From positions 248,001 through 312,000 of the forward strand of contig NZ_KQ758602.1 in the NCBI RefSeq assembly GCF_001457025.1: a DNA stretch of 64,000 bases, written 5' to 3'. Positions 44,327 to 50,760 of this stretch are shown here, piece after piece. The notes below the pieces were generated by a model that was not told where the DNA came from, made no database searches, and saw nothing but the letters and a program-made list of their open reading frames with translations. Made by a program: the position numbers and the translations under genes. This DNA is from Pseudarthrobacter enclensis. GTDB taxonomy: Bacteria > Actinomycetota > Actinomycetes > Actinomycetales > Micrococcaceae. How positions within the stretch are numbered: the stretch's first letter is position 1; each line of letters begins with the position of its first letter.

Positions 44327-44378
44327 TGTCTCATAACTAACGACGGGTATCCCATTTTTCCGTGACGGTTACGAGACA
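44327..44378. repeat. Inverted TGTCTC pair at the left edge of the array
   Basis: TGTCTCATAAC (44327-44337) faces GGTTACGAGACA (44367-44378), which are inverted copies of the first 12 bases of the dispersed repeat with two differences. A further GTTACGAGA follows at 44381-44389. It marks the boundary directly after umuD. The stretch 44390-44470 beyond it holds no gene that I can support. Confidence 0.55.
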
Positions 44379-44470
44379 TAGTTACGAGAATCGTCGTAGC
44401 CATCGTAGTCCCCGGATTTCAGCGAGAATCAGTGATACCGCAGGTGGGACGGCTGCTTTCTCGCTGAGAC

Positions 44471-44523
44471 GTCTCGCATCCCAAGGGTTTTGAGACGGTT
44501 TGGCGCGAAGCGTTTGAGGCACC
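44471..44523 (+). repeat. Dispersed repeat copy R1
   Basis: GTCTCGCATCCCAAGGG, then GTTTTGAGACGGTTTGGCG and GCGTTTGAGGCACC. This is the right two-thirds of the repeat unit; the left TGTCTCGTAACC part is missing here, but is present in inverted form at 44327. No gene lies between R1 and the PadR promoter (44524-44643). Confidence 0.6.
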
Positions 44524-44643
44524 TTTACAAGAAGGCTTCGCCGGGCGCGTCATGCGGAATCTAGTACTTTCCGCCTGGAGCATCGCGGAGAGCAGGTGGA
44601 GCTTTAGTGGCGGAACGGCAATTCTGGGAAACGACGAAGACAC

Positions 44644-44677
44644 TTGACTTCTAAATCTATATAGCTAGATTTACCCC
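44644..44677 (+). promoter_or_regulatory. padR promoter, leaderless, with overlapping palindrome
   Basis: TTGACT (44644-44649) and TAGATT (44666-44671) with a 16-bp spacer end six bases before the ATG, predicting a leaderless mRNA. AAATCTA (44653-44659) and TAGATTT (44666-44672) are perfect inverted arms covering the -10, a likely PadR autoregulatory operator. Confidence 0.6.
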
Positions 44678-45013
44678 ATGGAGAACTTGGGGCGGATTAC
44701 GCCGGCAACAGCGATGGTCCTGGAAGTTCTGCTGTCGGTCGATTCCGTTTGGGGGCTCCAGGTCGTCAAGGATGTCGGCAAAAAGCCTGGGACTGTCTAT
44801 CCGATTCTTGATCGGCTTGAGGCGGCAGGGTGGGTCCAGGGGGAATGGGACTCAACGGAGGAGCGCAAGGGACCACGCAGGCGGTACTACCGCCTGGTGG
44901 CCGAAGCCCGTCCGTTGGCGAGCGAGTACGTCAAGGTGCAGCAGGCCAAGGCCCCGTCGCCTGCATCCCGGCCGTCACCGGTTATGAGTGAGGAACAGTG
45001 GTGCGGGGCGTGA
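44678..45013 (+). CDS. PadR family transcriptional regulator
   Basis: A 111-residue winged-helix protein. The DNA-binding part (about 8-75) contains WGLQVVKDVGKKPGTVYPILDRLEAAGWVQGEW and GPRRRYYRLV, diagnostic of PadR. The tail is Pro/Ser-rich. It is predicted to be leaderless and autoregulated. Its end overlaps the next gene by 16 bases, an arrangement common for PadR genes paired with a membrane protein they co-control. Confidence 0.85.
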   Translation: MENLGRITPATAMVLEVLLSVDSVWGLQVVKDVGKKPGTVYPILDRLEAAGWVQGEWDSTEERKGPRRRYYRLVAEARPLASEYVKVQQAKAPSPASRPSPVMSEEQWCGA

Positions 45014-45558
45014 GACGGACCGAGACCCTCCTGGCCATATGCGTGGCGTTGACGCCCCGGTACCTTCGGGCCGTTCGAGAAGAGCAGTGGAGAGCCGATT
45101 TACGGGACGGGCCGGGGCTGGGCATCTCCCCCTCTTCGCTGATATTCGGGGCGATTTGTTCATCCGTTACTGCGCGATTTCACGAGTTGCTTTACCGCGG
45201 CAGCATGCTGCTGTCGCGTTTCACAAAGGGGGACAATATGAAACTGGCACTAGGCATGGTCGGCGCGGCCGCGGTTCTTATGGGAGGCGCCATCGCGGGG
45301 ATTCAGGCAAGTACGAACACTGAAAAGGTAGCAGCGCCGCCGAGCATGGGGGACGCAAGCCATCCCGAGTGCTATGACGCCGCCAAAATGAATGATCCCA
45401 ACGACTTTTGCTATCAGACCATCGGGCCTTGGAACAGCAGGTTGCTCTCCGATGATGAGGTTCGTTCTGTTGTAAGCCTGGACCAGATGATCAGTGCGGG
45501 CCACCCAACGGATCAGATTCAGCGCTACTACCCGGAATACCAGCCAGTTACCAAGTAA
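44998..45558 (+). CDS. PadR-associated membrane protein, fusion-like
   Basis: A 186-residue protein. The first part (about 10-65; LTPRYLRAVREEQWRADLRDGPGLGISPSSLIFGAI) is the segment commonly found downstream of actinobacterial PadR genes. A single transmembrane helix follows (about 81-102) and then a Cys-containing extracytoplasmic region (SHPECYDAAK, DFCYQTIGPW) of unknown function. It starts at GTG 44998 inside padR. Codon use is less GC-biased than in the chromosome around it. Confidence 0.6.
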   Translation: MVRGVRRTETLLAICVALTPRYLRAVREEQWRADLRDGPGLGISPSSLIFGAICSSVTARFHELLYRGSMLLSRFTKGDNMKLALGMVGAAAVLMGGAIAGIQASTNTEKVAAPPSMGDASHPECYDAAKMNDPNDFCYQTIGPWNSRLLSDDEVRSVVSLDQMISAGHPTDQIQRYYPEYQPVTK

Positions 45559-45602
45559 GCCCTACGACTCCGAACCTCTAAGAGCTGTGGACCTATTTCC
45601 AG

Positions 45603-45661
45603 TGTCCGAACCCTCTGTGCCTCGAATCTCTAGCGTTTGAGACGGATCGTGGGCCGGTAGG
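45603..45661 (+). repeat. Dispersed repeat copy R2
   Basis: TGTCCGAACCCTCTGTGCC, then CTCGAATCTCTAGCG and TTTGAGACGGATCGTGGG. It aligns with the other copies but has decayed; the palindrome core is imperfect and the GCGTTxxGGC tail is lost. Confidence 0.55.
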
Positions 45662-45721
45662 ACAGTCGTTTGAACCGTTGTGCTTATGGGGCGCCTGCGG
45701 TCCCTCACAGCTGGGGGAGCG

Positions 45722-46240
45722 TCACCGCGACGGGAGTGCTTCATATTCTGCATTTCCGGCCGTGTGGCTGAACCCAAGTTGTACCGAAGGTAAGGGGTTC
45801 AGGTGGCAGTACATTTCGGTTGTGGTGCCGTTCATTTGCCATTTGGAGGACGCTCTGCCGGATAGATCGGTGGTCTCGTCCAATGGAGGGCCATACTTTC
45901 CGCGAAGTCCCGCGTAGATATGGCGGTATGTGCGCAAGGCGTGAGGACCCTCGGCTAAGAGTTCTCCATCAAGGAAAACGTTGATGGAGAACAAGTTCCC
46001 GTTCAATGAAGCCCACGTGGCGGTTGCGATGGGCAGGCCGGAAGGAGCCATCAGATTACCTGTCATGACCGCGGCGTCGTTGTTGGAAGACTGGCCTGCT
46101 ATTGGATCAAACCCTAAAAGGGCAAAGTACTTGGCCTGCTCTACTTCGTCTGCAGGCCATTTCGAGGTCACGATCCGGTCGATAAGGTCAGTTATCGATT
46201 CAGGACGAGGAACATGATTCTCACCGGTCGTCGCTTCCAT
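45722..46240 (-). CDS. Hypothetical protein, cassette gene
   Basis: A 172-residue protein I do not recognise. The N-terminal third is helical (ESITDLIDRIVTSKWPADEVEQAKYFALLGF). The remainder alternates beta strands (NLFSINVFLDGELLAEGP, TTTEMYCHLN). There is no signal peptide or membrane segment. ATG 46240 has AAGGTG on this strand. The size and fold pattern suit an immunity-type or other accessory protein, but no evidence fixes this. It is oriented against the PadR module. Confidence 0.6.
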   Translation of the reverse strand: MEATTGENHVPRPESITDLIDRIVTSKWPADEVEQAKYFALLGFDPIAGQSSNNDAAVMTGNLMAPSGLPIATATWASLNGNLFSINVFLDGELLAEGPHALRTYRHIYAGLRGKYGPPLDETTDLSGRASSKWQMNGTTTEMYCHLNPLPSVQLGFSHTAGNAEYEALPSR

Positions 46241-46318
46241 AACAACACCTTACGTGCCGGCTCAGCGTGCCGTCGCAACGGGTTCGTTTAACTGATTCAC
46301 CCCGTGGAATCTACTTTG

Positions 46319-46390
46319 TGTCTCGAAACCGCTGCGCCTCGAAACCCTAGCCATAGAAGTCAGCAGGGGTTGTTGTCTTCTATGGCTAGG
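46319..46390 (+). repeat. Dispersed repeat copy R3 with an extended hairpin
   Basis: The left half is TGTCTCGAAACCGCTGCGCC, then TCGAAACC. The core is replaced by perfect 14-bp arms, CCTAGCCATAGAAG (46346-46359) and CTTCTATGGCTAGG (46377-46390), around a 17-base loop. It differs from the CCTAGGG core of the other copies. Confidence 0.6.
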
Positions 46391-46441
46391 ATGGCGCGCC
46401 GGATGCCCCGCTCCGGTTGAGGAGCCTCCACAGGACATTAC

Positions 46442-47230
46442 TTATGTGTCGTCCGAAGGTGTCCAGTCGAGGGTTTCAAGGAAGGAATTGGTCCTGAGTT
46501 CGTTGATGAGTTTGCTGCTTCCGCTGACCTTTGTCGCCCACAGGTCGTAATCAGTGTAGACAAGCCAAGATCTATCGGATGGCCAAATGTTCGCGGGCGT
46601 GAAGACTTGGTCGTCTTCGCTGGCTTCCTTAAGAACCGACGGGAGATCCAAAAGGTTTGCCTCGTATACCGGTGCTTCGCTTGGGTCCGCGAACCAAGTG
46701 AATACGTCGGCGAAATACAGTGAACATCTCGGCGTCGGCGAGTGGCGGGAGAGCACCGCTACAAGTTCGGCGAAATCTTCCTCGGACATAGATCCTTCGG
46801 CAGGAAGTTCTATATTCGCCGGAAAGTCTCTGACCGGAAACCAGCGGAAGCAGGGAGGAGGACCGTCCGCTGGCCGGTCTTGAGGGAACCGAGCCGTCAT
46901 TTCAGACCAGGTGCGCCTTTGCCAGTCCGTCGCGGGCCTTCGCTGATATCCAAGGCCGCCGCCCGTCGAAGTCGTCACGTCATCAACGTTGACCCCTGCA
47001 ACGATCAGTGGTTCTTCCTCACCGGACACTATCCGGGATTTCTGCAATTCATCGTGCGTGGGAAGCGGCCCGCCGAAAGGCAGCTCGTAGAAGGCATTAA
47101 GGATCCAGGTACTGTCCTCCCACCCAGAGGCATCACATCCGGTGAAATAGACTCCATCGGACCGGGCGACTAGCCAGTTTAGGTCGTCACTGCTTGGCTT
47201 CAAGTGGCTGTTTGTTTCGTACCAGTTCAT
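46442..47230 (-). CDS. Hypothetical protein, cassette gene
   Basis: A 262-residue soluble, acidic protein. Segments include FTGCDASGWEDSTWILNAFY, CSLYFADVFTWFADP and, near the C-terminus, DRSWLVYTDYDLWATKVSGS. The last pattern, with Asp-Leu-Trp-Ala-Thr-Lys, recurs in actinobacterial SUKH/immunity-like proteins as I recall them, so an immunity role is possible. ATG 47230 follows GGGGGAAG on this strand. No catalytic residues are evident. Confidence 0.6.
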   Translation of the reverse strand: MNWYETNSHLKPSSDDLNWLVARSDGVYFTGCDASGWEDSTWILNAFYELPFGGPLPTHDELQKSRIVSGEEEPLIVAGVNVDDVTTSTGGGLGYQRRPATDWQRRTWSEMTARFPQDRPADGPPPCFRWFPVRDFPANIELPAEGSMSEEDFAELVAVLSRHSPTPRCSLYFADVFTWFADPSEAPVYEANLLDLPSVLKEASEDDQVFTPANIWPSDRSWLVYTDYDLWATKVSGSSKLINELRTNSFLETLDWTPSDDT

Positions 47231-47362
47231 ATAAGACTTCCCCCATCAGTTCAGGCCATCCCATCATGTCAGCCGACCTGATGGAAAAACTGAAAAGTCG
47301 CTGGCGGGCCACAATAAGCTTTGATTCGGAATGTCTTTGTGCTCTCCAGCCCGAGCCGAACG

Positions 47363-47431
47363 TGTCTCGTAAACCAGGCGCCTCAAAACCCTAGGGTTTT
47401 GAAACGGTTCGGCGGAAAGCGTTCAGGCACC
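47363..47431 (+). repeat. Dispersed repeat copy R4 (best palindrome)
   Basis: TGTCTCGTAAACCAGGCGCC, then the perfect 20-bp palindrome at 47383-47402 (TCAAAACCC facing GGGTTTTGA), then AACGGTTCGGCGG and GCGTTCAGGCACC. The stretch 47231-47544 (314 bp) holds only this repeat and flanking sequence. Confidence 0.65.
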
Positions 47432-47544
47432 TTTGAGGTTGCCTTCCGTCTAGCCAGTTACGGGTCGACGCCTCGTTAGGGCAGGCTCCGCACCACTGGG
47501 TTGTCTAGGCTGGTTGGAAGGAAAGTCCCAAACTAGGAGTACAA

Positions 47545-47805
47545 ATGGAGCCCGACTGGACATTCCGCATCGAGGACGAGAATGCTAGGTATTCCATTCC
47601 TCCCGACGAAGTCCGCGTTCCCCTCGAAGCAGCTGTCGCTAAGCTGCGGGAAGCTACAGAGGCTTGCAGAACTGCTGCTCTGGAACTCGGTGCCGAGATC
47701 AGAACTTCAAGTCAGGCCGGCTACGGCGTGGGCTGGATCCTCGAAACAAGCAACCTCAACAGTGGAGACTTAGAGCGGGTTCTCCGAGGGGAAGAACTTT
47801 TCTGA
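47545..47805 (+). CDS. Small hypothetical protein, cassette gene
   Basis: An 86-residue soluble protein with a central helix (PLEAAVAKLREATEACRTAALELGAEI) flanked by short polar strands. No family is recognised. AGGAG lies eight bases before the ATG. It is followed 128 bp later by a lipoprotein gene in the same module. Confidence 0.5.
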   Translation: MEPDWTFRIEDENARYSIPPDEVRVPLEAAVAKLREATEACRTAALELGAEIRTSSQAGYGVGWILETSNLNSGDLERVLRGEELF

Positions 47806-47933
47806 TCAACCGATGGCCGAACGCCAATCAAGTCGGACCTACAGGAGCACTCTTCCCACTCAGCCGGTCTCATTTGGGTTGCACCTTGAGCCATTCAGTA
47901 GTGCCTTTTCTTGGCTCGGCGTAGCTTCATGCC

Positions 47934-48383
47934 ATGGGGAAACTTGTTGGGCGGGTGCCAGCATTGGCTTTAGTGGCTGTGCTTGGCAGCGGGTGCGGCA
48001 TTATTCCGACCAGTGACACTGAGACGTGCGTTGATTGGGTCAGGTTCCACTCTCCTCAAGACCTATACGACAAGGCAGGTGCGGTGTTGGTCGGTAGATC
48101 TGTGGGCGAAGACGGTAAGACTGTCATCTACGGCTATCAAGCTACGGGACACCTAATCCAGGTAGAACAAGTACTTAAGGGAAGCCCTGGGACGGGAACT
48201 GTCCGCATCCTGTCCATGCCTCAAACTTGCACCGGGGACAACTCTTACCCAAACGGTGACCCGCTTCAGGGTGCGGATCGCGTCATCATTTTCGCCTATC
48301 CGCAGGGAAGAGACTGGGTGACCATGACGCCTGAACAAGGAGTCCTGCCATTTCCGAAGGGCGCAGAGCTGCCCTTCAAGTAA
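47934..48383 (+). CDS. Hypothetical lipoprotein, cassette gene
   Basis: A 149-residue exported lipoprotein. It has a short signal peptide with lipobox GSGC (Cys near residue 21), followed by a beta-rich domain (GAVLVGRSV, GHLIQVEQVLKGSPGTGTVRIL, DRVIIFAYPQG) resembling the cobalamin-adenosyl/TIMP-like OB folds seen in secreted proteins. There is no Shine-Dalgarno. TAGCTT (47922-47927) ends six bases before ATG, so the mRNA may be leaderless. Function unknown. Confidence 0.6.
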   Translation: MGKLVGRVPALALVAVLGSGCGIIPTSDTETCVDWVRFHSPQDLYDKAGAVLVGRSVGEDGKTVIYGYQATGHLIQVEQVLKGSPGTGTVRILSMPQTCTGDNSYPNGDPLQGADRVIIFAYPQGRDWVTMTPEQGVLPFPKGAELPFK

Positions 48384-48417
48384 GCGGCCATCGACCCTCG
48401 AAACAGCTGAATTCCTC

Positions 48418-48487
48418 TGTCTCATAACCTTGCCGCCTCAAAACCGAAGCGTTTCGAGACAATTTCGTGCGTAGCGTATAAGGCACC
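48418..48487 (+). repeat. Dispersed repeat copy R5
   Basis: TGTCTCATAACCTTGCCGCC, then TCAAAACCGAAGCGTTTCGAG (core palindrome changed), then ACAATTTCGTGCG and GCGTATAAGGCACC. The stretch 48384-48692 (309 bp) contains this copy, a separate direct repeat at 48562-48599 and the promoter of the next gene. Confidence 0.6.
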
Positions 48488-48561
48488 CTCACCGGGCAAT
48501 TTTTCGGGCAGGGTATACGGGACACCCTGAATGTCTGCACCACAAAGCCCCAGTGTCATTT

Positions 48562-48599
48562 TCCGAAGTCGTCTGCACAGAATGTCCAAAGTCATCTGC
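48562..48599 (+). repeat. Tandem 15-bp units, possible insertion-sequence end remnant
   Basis: TCCGAAGTCGTCTGC (48562-48576) and TCCAAAGTCATCTGC (48585-48599) are 23 bp apart and differ at two positions. A related TGTCTGCAC occurs at 48532. Multiple subterminal repeats like these are typical of insertion-sequence termini, but no transposase remains. Confidence 0.4.
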
Positions 48600-48692
48600 G
48601 CGGCTGCTGCATGTCCGGAAGGAGATCGCTATCTGACATGGCTGTAATCGATTCTTGGTGACTGATATTGGCGGGCTCGCTATGCTGTGGGC

Positions 48693-48998
48693 ATGAGCGG
48701 GGACAGCGCAGTTCCGTTGAGCAGAAGAATCACCGACGTCCTGGGTTTCACTGACAGCCCTCGTACTCAGGCCAAAATCTTAGAGAATTCAACTCCTATG
48801 GAGTTGCTTATCCGGGCTGTCGTTCTCACCGTATGCGTCGTCCTGTTCACTATCAGCATTCTTGTCACCCCCGACAGGGGCTCTGTTTGGTTCCTACTCG
48901 CGGACTTTTGCCTCGCGTATCCAGCCGCAATCATGTGGGTGCGTTGGCGCAAGTACCGCAAAATCTGGCCAGATCGAAAGGAAAGTAGTGACCGGTAG
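48693..48998 (+). CDS. Small membrane protein, cassette gene, leaderless
   Basis: A 101-residue protein with two transmembrane helices (about 36-58 and 63-84) and a basic C-terminus (RWRKYRKIWPDRKES) predicted inside. TATGCT (48681-48686) lies six bases before ATG 48693, so the transcript probably starts at the start codon; GTG 48687 is an alternative start. No family recognised. Confidence 0.5.
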   Translation: MSGDSAVPLSRRITDVLGFTDSPRTQAKILENSTPMELLIRAVVLTVCVVLFTISILVTPDRGSVWFLLADFCLAYPAAIMWVRWRKYRKIWPDRKESSDR

Positions 48999-49045
48999 AC
49001 GATCCCCTTACGGGCACCCGGCGCTGCTCGCAGCCCGGCTCATTG

Positions 49046-49111
49046 TGTCTCGTAACCTATGTGCCTCAAATCCCTAGGGTTTTGAGACTATTTCGGCGAA
49101 TAGCGTTAGGC
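49046..49111 (+). repeat. Dispersed repeat copy R6
   Basis: TGTCTCGTAACCTATGTGCC, then TCAAATCCCTAGGG, TTTTGAGACTATTTCGGCG and AGCGTTAGGC. The last seven bases, GTTAGGC, match the integron core-site consensus GTTRRRY; the other copies do not match it exactly. It is the last copy before umuC. The stretch 48999-49277 otherwise holds only the umuC SOS box. Confidence 0.65.
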
Positions 49112-49248
49112 GAGGAAGAGTCAAATGTTGTCGGCCGATGCGTTCGGCCCTGCACCCCGTCCGCACCGGGGGCTCCCCAGCAGATGTTGCCGCAGCCGTG
49201 CTTCTTGAAACTTCTTGCAGTGTCAGAGCACGGCCTTAGGCTCTAGTA

Positions 49249-49264
49249 TCGAACATAGATTCGA
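49249..49264 (+). promoter_or_regulatory. LexA (SOS) box upstream of umuC
   Basis: TCGAACATAGATTCGA has the same single change from the LexA consensus as the umuD box, and the surrounding bases (TATCGAACA, GGTGTGT) are also alike. It gives umuC its own DNA-damage control. Confidence 0.85.
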
Positions 49265-49277
49265 TTGAGGGTGTGTC

Positions 49278-49397
49278 ATGGACGCCGAGGCGGACTTTCG
49301 TGTGTTAAGTGGTCGCGGTGCAGCGACTGCGATGGAAGCGGGGAGCAGTGCACGATTGATTAGCACCAACTCCCGCTGTGAGGCTGGCCGTGGGTAA
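49278..49397 (+). CDS. Possible 39-residue leader peptide before umuC
   Basis: ATG 49278 opens a 39-codon frame that ends with TAA at 49395-49397, overlapping the start of umuC. The ATG follows GAGGGTGTGTC, close to the SOS promoter. Translation through it could couple umuC expression, or it may be the remnant of a gene displaced by the inserted block. No similarity to UmuD is visible. Confidence 0.3.
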   Translation: MDAEADFRVLSGRGAATAMEAGSSARLISTNSRCEAGRG

Positions 49398-50688
49398 GCC
49401 CGCCCTGATGCGCCGGATGCCGCAGATCGCACACGTGGACGTCAACTGCTTCTACGCCTCCGCCGAGCGCGCGTTCGACCCCTCCCTGGAGGGGCGGCCG
49501 CTGGTGGTCCTCTCCAACAATGACGGCTGCGCCGTCACCCGCTCCCCCGAGGCCAAAGCCCTGGGGATCGCGACGGGTGAGCCGTGGTTCAAGCTCGCTC
49601 CGCGCGCCAAGGAATGGGGCCTGGTGGCCAGGTCCAGCAACTACGAACTCTACGGCGACATCAGCGCCCGGGTGATGGAGCTCCTGGGCAGGTACTCGGC
49701 CTGGCTGGAGGTTTACAGCATCGACGAGGCCTTCCTGGGGGTCAAAGGGGAACCCGACCGGCTCCTTCCCCTGGGGCGGGCCATCAAGGCAGCGGTGCGG
49801 AAGCACGTGGGCGTCCCGGTCTGCGTGGGCATCGCCCCCACCAAGACACTGGCCAAGCTGTGCAACAAGTGGGCCAAAAACAACCCGGCCTTCGGCGGCG
49901 TGTGCCTCTGGGACGCCGTACCCGGGGAGGTCAAGGACAGCCTGCTCGCGCGGCTGCCAGTGGACGAAATCTGGGGCATCGCGGGACGGCTGACCAGGCG
50001 GCTCAACGTCCTGGGGATCTTCACCGTTCAGGACCTGATCCGCGCCGACCCCGTCATGATCCGCCACAAGTTCTCGGTGGTGCTGATGCGCACGGTCCTG
50101 GAACTGCGGGGCACACCCTGCATCCCCATGGAGGAAGAACGGATCGGCCGCGACCAGCTGATCTTCTCGCGATCCTTCGCGACCCCCGTCAGCACGGCCG
50201 ACGGCCTGCGGCAGGTGCTCAGCATCTACGGGCAGCAGGCGAGCGCCCGGCTGTCCAAGCACGGGCTGCAGGCGAAGGTGCTGACGGCGTTCGCCGCCAC
50301 ATCCCCGTTCCGGCAGCAGGAGCAGGCGTTCCCGTCAGTGTGCGTGCCGTTGCCCATGCCGACGGCGGACCCGTTGCTGCTGACCAAAGCAGCGCACGCA
50401 CTGCTGCCCCGGATCCAGAACGGAATCCAGTACGCCAAGGCCGGGATCATGCTGACCGACCTCCGGCCTACAGGGAACCAGCCGCCGCTGGAGCCGTTCG
50501 AGAACCGCCACGAGGAACGCGGCATCGGCCCGCTGCTCGAGGACGTCAGCCGGCGGTTCGGACGGGGCTCCATCGGGCTGGGGCACGCGGGCATCAGGAC
50601 GGGGCTGGACTGGACCATGAAACGCGATATGCGCTCCCCCCGGTACACCACCCACTGGGACGAACTGCCCGTGGTCCGGGCGGCGTAG
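49378..50688 (+). CDS. umuC: UmuC-like Y-family error-prone DNA polymerase
   Basis: A 436-residue translesion polymerase, close to the usual UmuC length of about 420. Palm motifs are AHVDVNCFYASAERAFDP (first catalytic Asp) and YSIDEAFLG (Asp-Glu pair). LSNNDGCAVTRSPEAKALGI and the C-terminal little-finger region follow. It works with UmuD' to bypass lesions. The start is uncertain: GTG 49378, GTG 49390 (with GAGG six bases upstream) or ATG 49408. It is SOS-controlled through its own LexA box. Confidence 0.92.
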   Translation: MRLAVGKPALMRRMPQIAHVDVNCFYASAERAFDPSLEGRPLVVLSNNDGCAVTRSPEAKALGIATGEPWFKLAPRAKEWGLVARSSNYELYGDISARVMELLGRYSAWLEVYSIDEAFLGVKGEPDRLLPLGRAIKAAVRKHVGVPVCVGIAPTKTLAKLCNKWAKNNPAFGGVCLWDAVPGEVKDSLLARLPVDEIWGIAGRLTRRLNVLGIFTVQDLIRADPVMIRHKFSVVLMRTVLELRGTPCIPMEEERIGRDQLIFSRSFATPVSTADGLRQVLSIYGQQASARLSKHGLQAKVLTAFAATSPFRQQEQAFPSVCVPLPMPTADPLLLTKAAHALLPRIQNGIQYAKAGIMLTDLRPTGNQPPLEPFENRHEERGIGPLLEDVSRRFGRGSIGLGHAGIRTGLDWTMKRDMRSPRYTTHWDELPVVRAA

Positions 50689-50723
50689 CAGCGGACAGGA
50701 GCATACAAAAAATTCCATTAGCT

Positions 50724-50758
50724 GTTCAGCATGTTAGCCATCAGACAGTATAGTGAAC
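50724..50758 (+). promoter_or_regulatory. Candidate IclR operator before the hydroxyacid dehydrogenase
   Basis: GTTCAGCATG (from 50724) faces AGTGAAC (ending 50758). GTTCAG half sites recur in front of the iclR and MFS genes of this cluster, so the same regulator probably binds all three. Confidence 0.5.
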
Positions 50759-50760
50759 GA

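Larger units (their letters stand above)
44327..49111. mobile_element. Cassette-like array inserted between umuD and umuC
   Basis: About 4.8 kb of lower-GC DNA starts 39 bp after the umuD stop and ends 138 bp before the umuC SOS box. It contains six same-direction copies of a 55-72 bp palindrome-cored repeat. Between successive copies are modules of 630-1130 bp, each holding one or two small genes, on either strand. No integrase, transposase or recombinase is encoded inside. The layout suggests modular gain and loss at the repeats; the recombination mechanism is unknown. Confidence 0.5.

Noticed and set aside
44419..44643. A minus-strand 74-codon frame between repeat R1 and padR
   Set aside because: It runs through the dispersed repeat and has no ribosome site or recognisable features.
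44471..49111. CRISPR array
   Set aside because: The repeats are 628-1132 bp apart with genes between them, vary in sequence and have no short spacers or cas genes nearby.
49105..49111. True integron attC site, because R6 ends in GTTAGGC
   Set aside because: Other copies end GTTTGAG, GTTCAGG or GTATAAG, the left end lacks a clear RYYYAAC box, and no integrase is seen. It is kept only as an analogy.
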